Below, in pieces: positions 1 to 12,575 of a DNA stretch of 64,000 nt (the first letter of the stretch is position 1; every line of letters starts with the position of its first letter). This DNA is from Mesostigma viride (taxonomy: Eukaryota; Streptophyta; Mesostigmatophyceae; Mesostigmatales; Mesostigmataceae): positions 67,001 to 131,000 of the forward strand of contig RPFO01000284.1 of NCBI GenBank assembly GCA_009746045.1, read 5' to 3'. Under the pieces are notes generated by a model. That model ran no database searches. It saw only the letters and a program-made list of their open reading frames with translations, and was not told the DNA's origin. Both the position numbers and the translations under genes were made by a program.

Positions 1-3000
1 CGGCGATGTGTTCCTGTTGTGATCGCGGCGATGTGTTCCTGTTGTGATCGCGGCGATGTGTTCCTGTTGTGATCGCGGCGATGTGTTCCTGTTGTGATCG
101 CGGCGATGTGTTCCTGTTGTGATCGCGGCGATGTGTTCCTGTTGTGATCGCGGCGATGTGTTCCTGTTGTGATCGCGGCGATGTGTTCCTGTTGTGATCG
201 CGGCGATGTGTTCCTGTTGTGATCGCGGCGATGTGTTCCTGTTGTGATCGCGGCGATGTGTTCCTGTTGTGATCGCGGCGATGTGTTCCTGTTGTGATCG
301 CGGCGATGTGTTCCTGTTGTGATCGCGGCGATGTGTTCCTGTTGTGATCGCGGCGATGTGTTCCTGTTGTGATCGCGGCGATGTGTTCCTGTTGTGATCG
401 CGGCGATGTGTTCCTGTTGTGATCGCGGCGATGTGTTCCTGTTGTGATCGCGGCGATGTGTTCCTGTTGTGATCGCGGCGATGTGTTCCTGTTGTGATCG
501 CGGCGATGTGTTCCTGTTGTGATCGCGGCGATGTGTTCCTGTTGTGATCGCGGCGATGTGTTCCTGTTGTGATCGCGGCGATGTGTTCCTGTTGTGATCG
601 CGGCGATGTGTTCCTGTTGTGATCGCGGCGATGTGTTCCTGTTGTGATCGCGGCGATGTGTTCCTGTTGTGATCGCGGCGATGTGTTCCTGTTGTGATCG
701 CGGCGATGTGTTCCTGTTGTGATCGCGGCGATGTGTTCCTGTTGTGATCGCGGCGATGTGTTCCTGTTGTGATCGCGGCGATGTGTTCCTGTTGTGATCG
801 CGGCGATGTGTTCCTGTTGTGATCGCGGCGATGTGTTCCTGTTGTGATCGCGGCGATGTGTTCCTGTTGTGATCGCGGCGATGTGTTCCTGTTGTGATCG
901 CGGCGATGTGTTCCTGTTGTGATCGCGGCGATGTGTTCCTGTTGTGATCGCGGCGATGTGTTCCTGTTGTGATCGCGGCGATGTGTTCCTGTTGTGATCG
1001 CGGCGATGTGTTCCTGTTGTGATCGCGGCGATGTGTTCCTGTTGTGATCGCGGCGATGTGTTCCTGTTGTGATCGCGGCGATGTGTTCCTGTTGTGATCG
1101 CGGCGATGTGTTCCTGTTGTGATCGCGGCGATGTGTTCCTGTTGTGATCGCGGCGATGTGTTCCTGTTGTGATCGCGGCGATGTGTTCCTGTTGTGATCG
1201 CGGCGATGTGTTCCTGTTGTGATCGCGGCGATGTGTTCCTGTTGTGATCGCGGCGATGTGTTCCTGTTGTGATCGCGGCGATGTGTTCCTGTTGTGATCG
1301 CGGCGATGTGTTCCTGTTGTGATCGCGGCGATGTGTTCCTGTTGTGATCGCGGCGATGTGTTCCTGTTGTGATCGCGGCGATGTGTTCCTGTTGTGATCG
1401 CGGCGATGTGTTCCTGTTGTGATCGCGGCGATGTGTTCCTGTTGTGATCGCGGCGATGTGTTCCTGTTGTGATCGCGGCGATGTGTTCCTGTTGTGATCG
1501 CGGCGATGTGTTCCTGTTGTGATCGCGGCGATGTGTTCCTGTTGTGATCGCGGCGATGTGTTCCTGTTGTGATCGCGGCGATGTGTTCCTGTTGTGATCG
1601 CGGCGATGTGTTCCTGTTGTGATCGCGGCGATGTGTTCCTGTTGTGATCGCGGCGATGTGTTCCTGTTGTGATCGCGGCGATGTGTTCCTGTTGTGATCG
1701 CGGCGATGTGTTCCTGTTGTGATCGCGGCGATGTGTTCCTGTTGTGATCGCGGCGATGTGTTCCTGTTGTGATCGCGGCGATGTGTTCCTGTTGTGATCG
1801 CGGCGATGTGTTCCTGTTGTGATCGCGGCGATGTGTTCCTGTTGTGATCGCGGCGATGTGTTCCTGTTGTGATCGCGGCGATGTGTTCCTGTTGTGATCG
1901 CGGCGATGTGTTCCTGTTGTGATCGCGGCGATGTGTTCCTGTTGTGATCGCGGCGATGTGTTCCTGTTGTGATCGCGGCGATGTGTTCCTGTTGTGATCG
2001 CGGCGATGTGTTCCTGTTGTGATCGCGGCGATGTGTTCCTGTTGTGATCGCGGCGATGTGTTCCTGTTGTGATCGCGGCGATGTGTTCCTGTTGTGATCG
2101 CGGCGATGTGTTCCTGTTGTGATCGCGGCGATGTGTTCCTGTTGTGATCGCGGCGATGTGTTCCTGTTGTGATCGCGGCGATGTGTTCCTGTTGTGATCG
2201 CGGCGATGTGTTCCTGTTGTGATCGCGGCGATGTGTTCCTGTTGTGATCGCGGCGATGTGTTCCTGTTGTGATCGCGGCGATGTGTTCCTGTTGTGATCG
2301 CGGCGATGTGTTCCTGTTGTGATCGCGGCGATGTGTTCCTGTTGTGATCGCGGCGATGTGTTCCTGTTGTGATCGCGGCGATGTGTTCCTGTTGTGATCG
2401 CGGCGATGTGTTCCTGTTGTGATCGCGGCGATGTGTTCCTGTTGTGATCGCGGCGATGTGTTCCTGTTGTGATCGCGGCGATGTGTTCCTGTTGTGATCG
2501 CGGCGATGTGTTCCTGTTGTGATCGCGGCGATGTGTTCCTGTTGTGATCGCGGCGATGTGTTCCTGTTGTGATCGCGGCGATGTGTTCCTGTTGTGATCG
2601 CGGCGATGTGTTCCTGTTGTGATCGCGGCGATGTGTTCCTGTTGTGATCGCGGCGATGTGTTCCTGTTGTGATCGCGGCGATGTGTTCCTGTTGTGATCG
2701 CGGCGATGTGTTCCTGTTGTGATCGCGGCGATGTGTTCCTGTTGTGATCGCGGCGATGTGTTCCTGTTGTGATCGCGGCGATGTGTTCCTGTTGTGATCG
2801 CGGCGATGTGTTCCTGTTGTGATCGCGGCGATGTGTTCCTGTTGTGATCGCGGCGATGTGTTCCTGTTGTGATCGCGGCGATGTGTTCCTGTTGTGATCG
2901 CGGCGATGTGTTCCTGTTGTGATCGCGGCGATGTGTTCCTGTTGTGATCGCGGCGATGTGTTCCTGTTGTGATCGCGGCGATGTGTTCCTGTTGTGATCG

Positions 3001-6000
3001 CGGCGATGTGTTCCTGTTGTGATCGCGGCGATGTGTTCCTGTTGTGATCGCGGCGATGTGTTCCTGTTGTGATCGCGGCGATGTGTTCCTGTTGTGATCG
3101 CGGCGATGTGTTCCTGTTGTGATCGCGGCGATGTGTTCCTGTTGTGATCGCGGCGATGTGTTCCTGTTGTGATCGCGGCGATGTGTTCCTGTTGTGATCG
3201 CGGCGATGTGTTCCTGTTGTGATCGCGGCGATGTGTTCCTGTTGTGATCGCGGCGATGTGTTCCTGTTGTGATCGCGGCGATGTGTTCCTGTTGTGATCG
3301 CGGCGATGTGTTCCTGTTGTGATCGCGGCGATGTGTTCCTGTTGTGATCGCGGCGATGTGTTCCTGTTGTGATCGCGGCGATGTGTTCCTGTTGTGATCG
3401 CGGCGATGTGTTCCTGTTGTGATCGCGGCGATGTGTTCCTGTTGTGATCGCGGCGATGTGTTCCTGTTGTGATCGCGGCGATGTGTTCCTGTTGTGATCG
3501 CGGCGATGTGTTCCTGTTGTGATCGCGGCGATGTGTTCCTGTTGTGATCGCGGCGATGTGTTCCTGTTGTGATCGCGGCGATGTGTTCCTGTTGTGATCG
3601 CGGCGATGTGTTCCTGTTGTGATCGCGGCGATGTGTTCCTGTTGTGATCGCGGCGATGTGTTCCTGTTGTGATCGCGGCGATGTGTTCCTGTTGTGATCG
3701 CGGCGATGTGTTCCTGTTGTGATCGCGGCGATGTGTTCCTGTTGTGATCGCGGCGATGTGTTCCTGTTGTGATCGCGGCGATGTGTTCCTGTTGTGATCG
3801 CGGCGATGTGTTCCTGTTGTGATCGCGGCGATGTGTTCCTGTTGTGATCGCGGCGATGTGTTCCTGTTGTGATCGCGGCGATGTGTTCCTGTTGTGATCG
3901 CGGCGATGTGTTCCTGTTGTGATCGCGGCGATGTGTTCCTGTTGTGATCGCGGCGATGTGTTCCTGTTGTGATCGCGGCGATGTGTTCCTGTTGTGATCG
4001 CGGCGATGTGTTCCTGTTGTGATCGCGGCGATGTGTTCCTGTTGTGATCGCGGCGATGTGTTCCTGTTGTGATCGCGGCGATGTGTTCCTGTTGTGATCG
4101 CGGCGATGTGTTCCTGTTGTGATCGCGGCGATGTGTTCCTGTTGTGATCGCGGCGATGTGTTCCTGTTGTGATCGCGGCGATGTGTTCCTGTTGTGATCG
4201 CGGCGATGTGTTCCTGTTGTGATCGCGGCGATGTGTTCCTGTTGTGATCGCGGCGATGTGTTCCTGTTGTGATCGCGGCGATGTGTTCCTGTTGTGATCG
4301 CGGCGATGTGTTCCTGTTGTGATCGCGGCGATGTGTTCCTGTTGTGATCGCGGCGATGTGTTCCTGTTGTGATCGCGGCGATGTGTTCCTGTTGTGATCG
4401 CGGCGATGTGTTCCTGTTGTGATCGCGGCGATGTGTTCCTGTTGTGATCGCGGCGATGTGTTCCTGTTGTGATCGCGGCGATGTGTTCCTGTTGTGATCG
4501 CGGCGATGTGTTCCTGTTGTGATCGCGGCGATGTGTTCCTGTTGTGATCGCGGCGATGTGTTCCTGTTGTGATCGCGGCGATGTGTTCCTGTTGTGATCG
4601 CGGCGATGTGTTCCTGTTGTGATCGCGGCGATGTGTTCCTGTTGTGATCGCGGCGATGTGTTCCTGTTGTGATCGCGGCGATGTGTTCCTGTTGTGATCG
4701 CGGCGATGTGTTCCTGTTGTGATCGCGGCGATGTGTTCCTGTTGTGATCGCGGCGATGTGTTCCTGTTGTGATCGCGGCGATGTGTTCCTGTTGTGATCG
4801 CGGCGATGTGTTCCTGTTGTGATCGCGGCGATGTGTTCCTGTTGTGATCGCGGCGATGTGTTCCTGTTGTGATCGCGGCGATGTGTTCCTGTTGTGATCG
4901 CGGCGATGTGTTCCTGTTGTGATCGCGGCGATGTGTTCCTGTTGTGATCGCGGCGATGTGTTCCTGTTGTGATCGCGGCGATGTGTTCCTGTTGTGATCG
5001 CGGCGATGTGTTCCTGTTGTGATCGCGGCGATGTGTTCCTGTTGTGATCGCGGCGATGTGTTCCTGTTGTGATCGCGGCGATGTGTTCCTGTTGTGATCG
5101 CGGCGATGTGTTCCTGTTGTGATCGCGGCGATGTGTTCCTGTTGTGATCGCGGCGATGTGTTCCTGTTGTGATCGCGGCGATGTGTTCCTGTTGTGATCG
5201 CGGCGATGTGTTCCTGTTGTGATCGCGGCGATGTGTTCCTGTTGTGATCGCGGCGATGTGTTCCTGTTGTGATCGCGGCGATGTGTTCCTGTTGTGATCG
5301 CGGCGATGTGTTCCTGTTGTGATCGCGGCGATGTGTTCCTGTTGTGATCGCGGCGATGTGTTCCTGTTGTGATCGCGGCGATGTGTTCCTGTTGTGATCG
5401 CGGCGATGTGTTCCTGTTGTGATCGCGGCGATGTGTTCCTGTTGTGATCGCGGCGATGTGTTCCTGTTGTGATCGCGGCGATGTGTTCCTGTTGTGATCG
5501 CGGCGATGTGTTCCTGTTGTGATCGCGGCGATGTGTTCCTGTTGTGATCGCGGCGATGTGTTCCTGTTGTGATCGCGGCGATGTGTTCCTGTTGTGATCG
5601 CGGCGATGTGTTCCTGTTGTGATCGCGGCGATGTGTTCCTGTTGTGATCGCGGCGATGTGTTCCTGTTGTGATCGCGGCGATGTGTTCCTGTTGTGATCG
5701 CGGCGATGTGTTCCTGTTGTGATCGCGGCGATGTGTTCCTGTTGTGATCGCGGCGATGTGTTCCTGTTGTGATCGCGGCGATGTGTTCCTGTTGTGATCG
5801 CGGCGATGTGTTCCTGTTGTGATCGCGGCGATGTGTTCCTGTTGTGATCGCGGCGATGTGTTCCTGTTGCGGCGATGTGTTCCTGTTGTGATCGCGGCGA
5901 TGTGTTCCTGTTGTGATCGCGGCGATGTGTTCCTGTTGTGATCGCGGCGATGTGTTCCTGTTGTGATCGCGGCGATGTGTTCCTGTTGTGATCGCGGCGA

Positions 6001-7511
6001 TGTGTTCCTGTTGTGATCGCGGCGATGTGTTCCTGTTGTGATCGCGGCGATGTGTTCCTGTTGTGATCGCGGCGATGTGTTCCTGTTGTGATCGCGGCGA
6101 TGTGTTCCTGTTGTGATCGCGGCGATGTGTTCCTGTTGTGATCGCGGCGATGTGTTCCTGTTGTGATCGCGGCGATGTGTTCCTGTTGTGATCGCGGCGA
6201 TGTGTTCCTGTTGTGATCGCGGCGATGTGTTCCTGTTGTGATCGCGGCGATGTGTTCCTGTTGTGATCGCGGCGATGTGTTCCTGTTGTGATCGCGGCGA
6301 TGTGTTCCTGTTGTGATCGCGGCGATGTGTTCCTGTTGTGATCGCGGCGATGTGTTCCTGTTGTGATCGCGGCGATGTGTTCCTGTTGTGATCGCGGCGA
6401 TGTGTTCCTGTTGTGATCGCGGCGATGTGTTCCTGTTGTGATCGCGGCGATGTGTTCCTGTTGTGATCGCGGCGATGTGTTCCTGTTGTGATCGCGGCGA
6501 TGTGTTCCTGTTGTGATCGCGGCGATGTGTTCCTGTTGTGATCGCGGCGATGTGTTCCTGTTGTGATCGCGGCGATGTGTTCCTGTTGTGATCGCGGCGA
6601 TGTGTTCCTGTTGTGATCGCGGCGATGTGTTCCTGTTGTGATCGCGGCGATGTGTTCCTGTTGTGATCGCGGCGATGTGTTCCTGTTGTGATCGCGGCGA
6701 TGTGTTCCTGTTGTGATCGCGGCGATGTGTTCCTGTTGTGATCGCGGCGATGTGTTCCTGTTGTGATCGCGGCGATGTGTTCCTGTTGTGATCGCGGCGA
6801 TGTGTTCCTGTTGTGATCGCGGCGATGTGTTCCTGTTGTGATCGCGGCGATGTGTTCCTGTTGTGATCGCGGCGATGTGTTCCTGTTGTGATCGCGGCGA
6901 TGTGTTCCTGTTGTGATCGCGGCGATGTGTTCCTGTTGTGATCGCGGCGATGTGTTCCTGTTGTGATCGCGGCGATGTGTTCCTGTTGTGATCGCGGCGA
7001 TGTGTTCCTGTTGTGATCGCGGCGATGTGTTCCTGTTGTGATCGCGGCGATGTGTTCCTGTTGTGATCGCGGCGATGTGTTCCTGTTGTGGTCGCGGCGA
7101 TGTGTTCCTGTTGTGGCGATGTGTTCCTGTTGTGATCGCGGCGATGTGTTCCTGTTGTGATCGCGGCGATGTGTTCCTGTTGTGGTCGCGGCGATGTGTT
7201 CCTGTTGTGATCGCGGCGATGTGTTCCTGTTGTGATCGCGGCGATGTGTTCCTGTTGTGATCGCGGCGATGTGTTCCTGTTGTGATCGCGGCGATGTGTT
7301 CCTGTTGTGGTCGCGGCGATGTGTTCCTGTTGTGATCGCGGCGATGTGTTCCTGTTGTGATCGCGGCGATGTGTTCCTGTTGTGGTCGCGGCGATGTGTT
7401 CCTGTTGTGATCGCGGCGATGTGTTCCTGTTGTGATCGCGGCGATGTGTTCCTGTTGTGATCGCGGCGATGTGTTCCTGTTGTGATCGCGGCGATGTGTT
7501 CCTGTTGTGAT
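1..7511. repeat. 25-bp satellite array A (about 300 units, runs off the left edge)
   Basis: This is a tandem array with an exact 25-bp period; each unit carries GATCGCGG and TTCCTGTTGT. Units look identical from 1 to about 5868. There one unit lacks six bases (TGTTGCGGCG at the junction), which shifts the register, and identical units then continue to about 7085. Only the right edge (7087-7460) carries variants, mainly GTGGTCG for GTGATCG and one unit shortened near 7115. The array ends at 7511 and runs into unique sequence. It has no spacers and no credible coding capacity. It lies upstream of the visible PCCB exons and could be intronic. Confidence 0.97.
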
Positions 7512-8136
7512 CGTGTCTAAGCAAAGGGGCGAGCAAAGGGGCAAAGGAGGGGACGGGGCGGGGGGGAGTAAGCCAAAGGGCTTGCGCTCTTGTCCAAGTC
7601 TAGGGTTTATATAGAATAAGGTGGAGTATTCTGCGACATGGTACGTTTCATATGAGATACTTGAGCTGGACATTGACTGAGCGTCGTTTCCTAGTCGGGT
7701 GCATATCGCGTTCTGAAGGCAAGCAGCTGCAGGTGTCAGGTGTTAGTGGACAAGTTTGCCTTCCCGTCAGGTATTAGTGGACGCGTTTGCCCTCCCGTCT
7801 GATTTTCTCATGAGAGGCCTGCCTGGTCAAGGAAGAGCGCGTTTGCTGGGGCTCAATACTCAATAAAAACCCTCTGCGAGAGCCGCTTGTCTTTTCCTGC
7901 GGGAGCCCTCATGCACCCTCCTGCTGGCCTGTTTTACTATGAAGAATTAGCTGCCGTGGTGCACGCGGCTTGCCCCTAGCGAATGGCCTTCTGTCTGCTG
8001 TTGTCAGCACCCGGAGTGGCTGCCCTCATCCCTCCGCCATGCCATCGTGGGCTGACTGCGCGCATCTGATTGAGGCGATGTCTCTGTTTGCTCACTGCTT
8101 GCCATGGTATGCATGTTCCGGCCTTTCATGCTGCAG
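7512..8136. other. unique sequence between satellite A and first visible PCCB exon
   Basis: I see no recognisable coding exon here. The last bases (CTGCAG, 8131-8136) form a 3' splice site for the exon at 8137, so at least the right part is probably intron. The PCCB segment that should precede residue 'VVDAG' could not be found in any frame. Confidence 0.5.
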
Positions 8137-11100
8137 GTGGTCGACGCGGGCAGCTTGTTTGAGATCATGGAGGACTACGCCAAAAACATCGTCATTGGTT
8201 TCGCGGTACGGCGGGGCCCGGGGGAAAGAGGAGCCTCTGTGGGATGCGCGCATGGGTTTTACTTGCACATGCAGCTGTGCTTATCTTATTAGTAACCATG
8301 CCGTGATAGTAGCACAGGACGTTTGGATGAGCAATGATAGCGTTCCAACAATGCCCTCCGCAGCTCCTGGGTGAGATGATGGCGCACGACTTGTTGGCAT
8401 GCATTTACGCGTCCGAAGGGTTACCTGCCGCTGACAAGCTTCAGCCGCACACCTGTGCCTATGACAAGCACCTTGGCACACGCGCACCGACATCCATCTC
8501 CCCAGTTGGCACACATGCACCGACATATACCTCCCCAGTTGGCACACCTGCAGGGTGGACAGGTCACTTGCACGCTGGCAGTTGCGCCTGCACTTACCGC
8601 TGGCATCCTGTTGCATGCCCAGCACGCAGCGTCCACCTGGCCTCCTGTTCCTCACGGATCGCGCGTCACGGGTGTGCTATGCTCGCCATCTCCTGCCCTC
8701 TCTGTCCTCCACCACCTGCGTCACGGCCCTTTTCCCCCCTCGCAGACCATGGATGGCTCCACCGTGGGAGTCGTCGGCAACCAGCCGGCGGTGCTCGCGG
8801 GATGCCTCGACGTCAATGCCTCCGTCAAGGTGTGGGGGGGAAGGGGGTTGGTCCCCTAGGTGGATGACAGCAGAGGGCTCACCTAGGATTTTGTAAGGTG
8901 AGCCTGAGGTGAGGTTTCTTTTCATGTTGAAGCATATCTTACCATTTCTGGCCTGCGCTTGTTGTCTCCTTGATATCTTACTATAGGATCTTTTTTAGAT
9001 TGTGCACGCATGTAATTCATACATGCACTAATTGTGCAGATGGTCAGCTCATTGCAAAGGCGCTGTAGCAGCTGGCGACAGTATTTAAGCAACGATGCAG
9101 CACACTCAAATAATGTCCCTTGTAGTTTCATGCTTCGCCCCTCTCGTGTTGCCTAGGCTGGGAGCTGCGCACGTGGCCCTTGGCCCGCTGACAATCACAA
9201 GCACCCACATCATGGCGGGGGGGGGGTGCCTTGCCCCAGGGCCCGAGCTTGTCACCACAACAAGTCCCTGCACATTCTTCCGTTGAGAAAATTGAGTGGG
9301 TTGATGGCGTAAGCGCACTGGCAGCATGTGCCACTGCCGCATCCCTGGTCAGTAATTGCGTGTGCCCGGCCGCATGCCCGCTCTGCCTTGATCCCTTTCT
9401 TGTTGCTCTTTCCCACACTCCGAACGCATCCGCCTGCCTCGCATGCTGCGCATCCTGTTTGTTTGCCGCTTGCCCCGCATCACAGGCGTGGTGCAACAGG
9501 TTGCTCCTATGTCCCCCAGCCATCATGGTGGACCTTTCGCCCCCTTATTGATGCATTAAAACCTTGCCCTCTTGTTCGTTTGTGCTTGTGCCTGCTCACT
9601 GCTGTGTGGAACCTCCCTGGCCCCCTGCCCACCTGCCTCTACTCTTGCATGTTGCTTGCTGAGGGCTGCCAGGCCGCCCGCTTTGTCCGCTTCTGCGACA
9701 GCTTCAACATCCCCCTGATCACGTTTGTCGACGTCCCAGGGTTCCTGCCGGGTGCGTTGTTCTGCTATCCCTGCGTCCTATGATCATCTCACTGCCTGGC
9801 AAACAAGTTACACACAGCCCCACCCCTAGCTGCCCGGCTCAACCTTCCGTGCATGTGCCCACCAGTACGCATGCATCGGTCACAAATCCCTCCCGCAATA
9901 CAAGGAGTCGAGCGCTCCCCATCGCTGGCCGCTCCCCTTCTCATGGTTAGAGCAGTGCGGCTGGAGCTGGTGCCATGTGCCACCTGAGCATACATGGAGC
10001 CATCGGCATTGGTTTTGCATGGGAGAAGGTAGTGATGGCTGAATGGACCTTCGTTGGCGCTGTGTGCAAAAGGTTTTGCTGAAGCTGTTGTTTCTTGGAT
10101 TTGCAAGCGTCCCAGGATGTTGAGATTGGTGGATGCAGGCAGGCAGGGATCGGTGCTACCATGCTGACCATGGTCCCCAACACCCTTTAGGCATGTGGCT
10201 GTGAGGGTTCAGAGATGACGCCACTTGCACATGACCAGCACTGAGGGCAGTTTTCTATCACACGTGTCTCTATCACAGGAGAGCTGTCCCCTGCCCTTCA
10301 CCCTGCCTTGTGACACTACCCGCCCACTTTCCCACCCATCCACCGCCCGCCCGCCCGCCCGCCCGCCCGCCCGCCCGCCCGCCGCCCGCCGCCCGCCCGC
10401 CCGCCCGCCCGCCCGCCCGCCCGCCCGCCCGCCCGCCCGCCCGCCCGCCCGCCCGCCCGCCCGCCCACCCCCACACCACCCACCCACCCACCCACCCGCC
10501 CACCCACCAACCAACCAACCAACAATGTTCTTGCTGGCGTGTTGATGTGCGCAAGCTCTTAATCCAGCAGCCAGAAGCCATGTCAGTTTGTAAGGCTTGT
10601 TGGCCCCTTATCTGGTGGGCCACGTTGCATGTGGCAATGCGTACACTATTGGCACATTCTGGCCACCTGACCGGCGCCATGAGATGCCATCCTGCCGCAT
10701 GCGCTTGTCCCTGTGTGACATTTGCAGGCACCCAGCAGGAGTACGGGGGCATCATCCGGCACGGCGCTAAGCTGCTCTACGCTTACGCCGAGGCGACGGT
10801 GCCCAAAGTGACCGTCATCACGCGCAAGGCGTACGGCGGCGCCTATGACGGTACTACCCTCTGTCATGGATGCTGCGAGGGGCTGACAGGAGGGTGGCAC
10901 AGACGGCCACCACACCGTTCTACCGCAGGTCCTGCGTTCACTCGACAACAGAATGGAATTCGAGCCTTAATCTATTTGGTGGATGCCGGGCTGACCTTTG
11001 AGGATGCCTTGAATGGTTGCTGCTGCAGATTTGCATACTCGGTCAATATATTCAGGGTTCAACAGAAAGGGAAGGGAAGGAAACAACAGATGGTTGGAGC

Positions 11101-12575
11101 GGCACTCCGCAGTTACATGAAGACATCGGGCACCGAGGCTAGCGTAAGAGTGATGACCCGAATGGAGTCTCTGATACAATTAGGTACCATGAGGGCGTCC
11201 ATTTGGGAAGCTATATTAAATGCCCGTACCAGTTCAATACTAGTTGTTGTATTTGTGTTGCCATGGCTTGAATTTGATCCCCCCAAGTTGTTATGTTGAC
11301 AAGCTACACTCATGTCTCTGCCCCCGCGTGTGTATGTCTTGATGCAGTGATGAGCAGCAAGCACCTTCGTTCAGACGCCAATTTTGCGTGGCCCTCCGCA
11401 GAGATCGCCGTCATGGGTGCCAAGGCAAGTGACGTGTGCCGGTGTGGCTAAGGCAAGTGAGGTGGGTGCCAAGGCAAGTGATTTGTGCTTGCATGCAGGG
11501 CATATCCCCTGTCAAGGTCTGTCTTAGGAACGACGGCACCGCACCTGCTCCCAGTCTATAGGCTTTGCCGACTGCGTTGCCATTCCGTGCAGGAGTACCT
11601 GTTCAGTGTTCCGTTTGATAATAGCTCCTGTGGTTGGGTCAGGAGGCCATGAAGCGCATCAGCCCAGCATGATAATAATTGCTTCAGAAGCAGCCTGCAG
11701 CATCTAATGTTTCCAGCAGGCACATCTTGCAGCGCGAGCATGCGAAGTATGACTCTGGCATAACATGCTATTGCCCAACGTCCTGCCCTCCATGCCTGCC
11801 TCGCCCTCGCACCGCCATTGTGTGTCGCATGCCACGGGCAGGGCGCGGTGGAGATTTTGTTTCGAGGGAAACCTGGGGTGGACATTGCGGGCGAGACGGC
11901 CGCGTTCGAGTCCAAGTTCTGCAACCCCTACAGCGCGGCACATTGCGGCTACGTGGACGACGTCATCCTGCCCCACGAGACACGCGCGCGGGTGTGCCGT
12001 GAGCTGGCGCTGCTACAGAACAAGAAGGTGAGCAGCACGGTCAATGGGGGCGAGGAAGGAGGAGGTGAGACCATGCTCGCGGGTGAAAGAGGGGGAGATG
12101 AGGCCATGGTAGTGCGTGCCGACGTCATGGCCGATGTTGCTTGCTGCTGGGTGGATGGTCTGGAGCCAGCAACAGGTGACATATACCAACCAAGGTCGGT
12201 GACGTATACCGACCAAGCTCTAAACACTTCATAGGAGATCTTGTACAAAGAGTGTAGAAAGTGACTTAAAGCATATACTACTCCTCGGTAACTATCACAC
12301 GTGTGCGCAGGGGTCACACATGGCTGTGTGCAGGACTGCCGTCGCTTTTTCTTGATGCTCTGATTGACTGGGGCGACCGTTTGTGTGGTGAAAATGAAGG
12401 AAAATATGGTCTAGGCGAGTTTTGCAAACCGGGTGAAATCTGATTGTTTGTCTCACATTAGCATGAGACCTCCTGCAGTCAACATGCAACACGCTTGTTA
12501 CCATGATTGTCCTGTTGCGTGGGCATGCAGGCAATTCTGAAACTGTACAAGAAGCACGGGAATGGTCCACTCTAG
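8137..12575 (+). CDS. PCCB: propionyl-CoA carboxylase beta chain, 3' seven exons (5' part missing)
   Basis: This is the carboxyltransferase subunit of biotin-dependent propionyl-CoA carboxylase, which makes methylmalonyl-CoA from propionyl-CoA, normally in mitochondria. Exons: 8137-8205, 8746-8829, 9673-9751, 10728-10850, 11348-11424, 11842-12027 and 12531-12575, together 220 codons plus a TAG stop. All junctions keep frame. Donors are GT except the GC donor at 11425. Recognisable blocks in order are [104 protein letters not shown] and the C-terminal KKHGNGPL, equivalent to the family's KHANIPL ending. The segment corresponds to roughly the last 40% of the usual ~540-residue protein. The N-terminal half, including the start and transit peptide, must lie upstream of satellite A or be lost. 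The methylcrotonyl and acetyl-CoA carboxylase families fit these blocks less well. Confidence 0.9.
8953..8982 (+). mobile_element. 30-bp 5'-truncated retroposon copy with 9-bp TSD (PCCB intron 2)
   Basis: This 30-bp insert ends in GGCCTGCGCTTGTTGTCTCCTTG-type sequence (3' end TTGTCTCCTTG). It is flanked by perfect 9-bp duplications ATATCTTAC at 8944-8952 and 8983-8991. The same 3' terminus recurs at 16955, 25335, 26464 and 37632 with other flanks. It lies within the PCCB intron 8830-9672. Confidence 0.75.
10343..10466. repeat. (CCCG)n microsatellite in PCCB intron 3
   Basis: This is a simple tetranucleotide array with small interruptions near 10379-10395. It sits inside the intron 9752-10727 and is followed by degenerate CCCACC and CCAACC tracts to about 10520. 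The Ala/Arg/Pro- and Gly-rich open frames over it are artefacts of the repeat. Confidence 0.95.
11422..11481 (+). promoter_or_regulatory. GC-type 5' splice site of PCCB exon 5 in three copies
   Basis: The motif AAGGCAAGTGA occurs at 11422-11432, 11450-11460 and 11471-11481. Only the first gives the expected protein junction (MGAK joined to GAVEI), using the non-canonical donor GCAAGT at 11425. The other two would shift the frame or read into a TAA. Confidence 0.7.

Noticed and set aside
7063-7460. Cys-rich small open frames at the edge of satellite A
   Set aside because: They arise where GTGATCG is changed to GTGGTCG, removing the in-frame TGA; they are repeat by-products.
7630-7650. A PCCB upstream exon ending at GCGACATG before GTACGT
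   Set aside because: It would join 'CDM' directly to 'VVDAG', missing several conserved residues, and the preceding frame has no PCCB similarity.
10209-11299. Pro/Ala/Arg-rich and Gly-rich frames across the (CCCG)n tract
   Set aside because: Microsatellite artefacts inside a PCCB intron. Part of 10310-11299 is simply PCCB exon 4 in frame.
8137-12575. Methylcrotonyl-CoA or acetyl-CoA carboxylase beta subunit
   Set aside because: The conserved blocks ([35 protein letters not shown]-terminal KKHGNGPL) fit the propionyl-CoA carboxylase family specifically.
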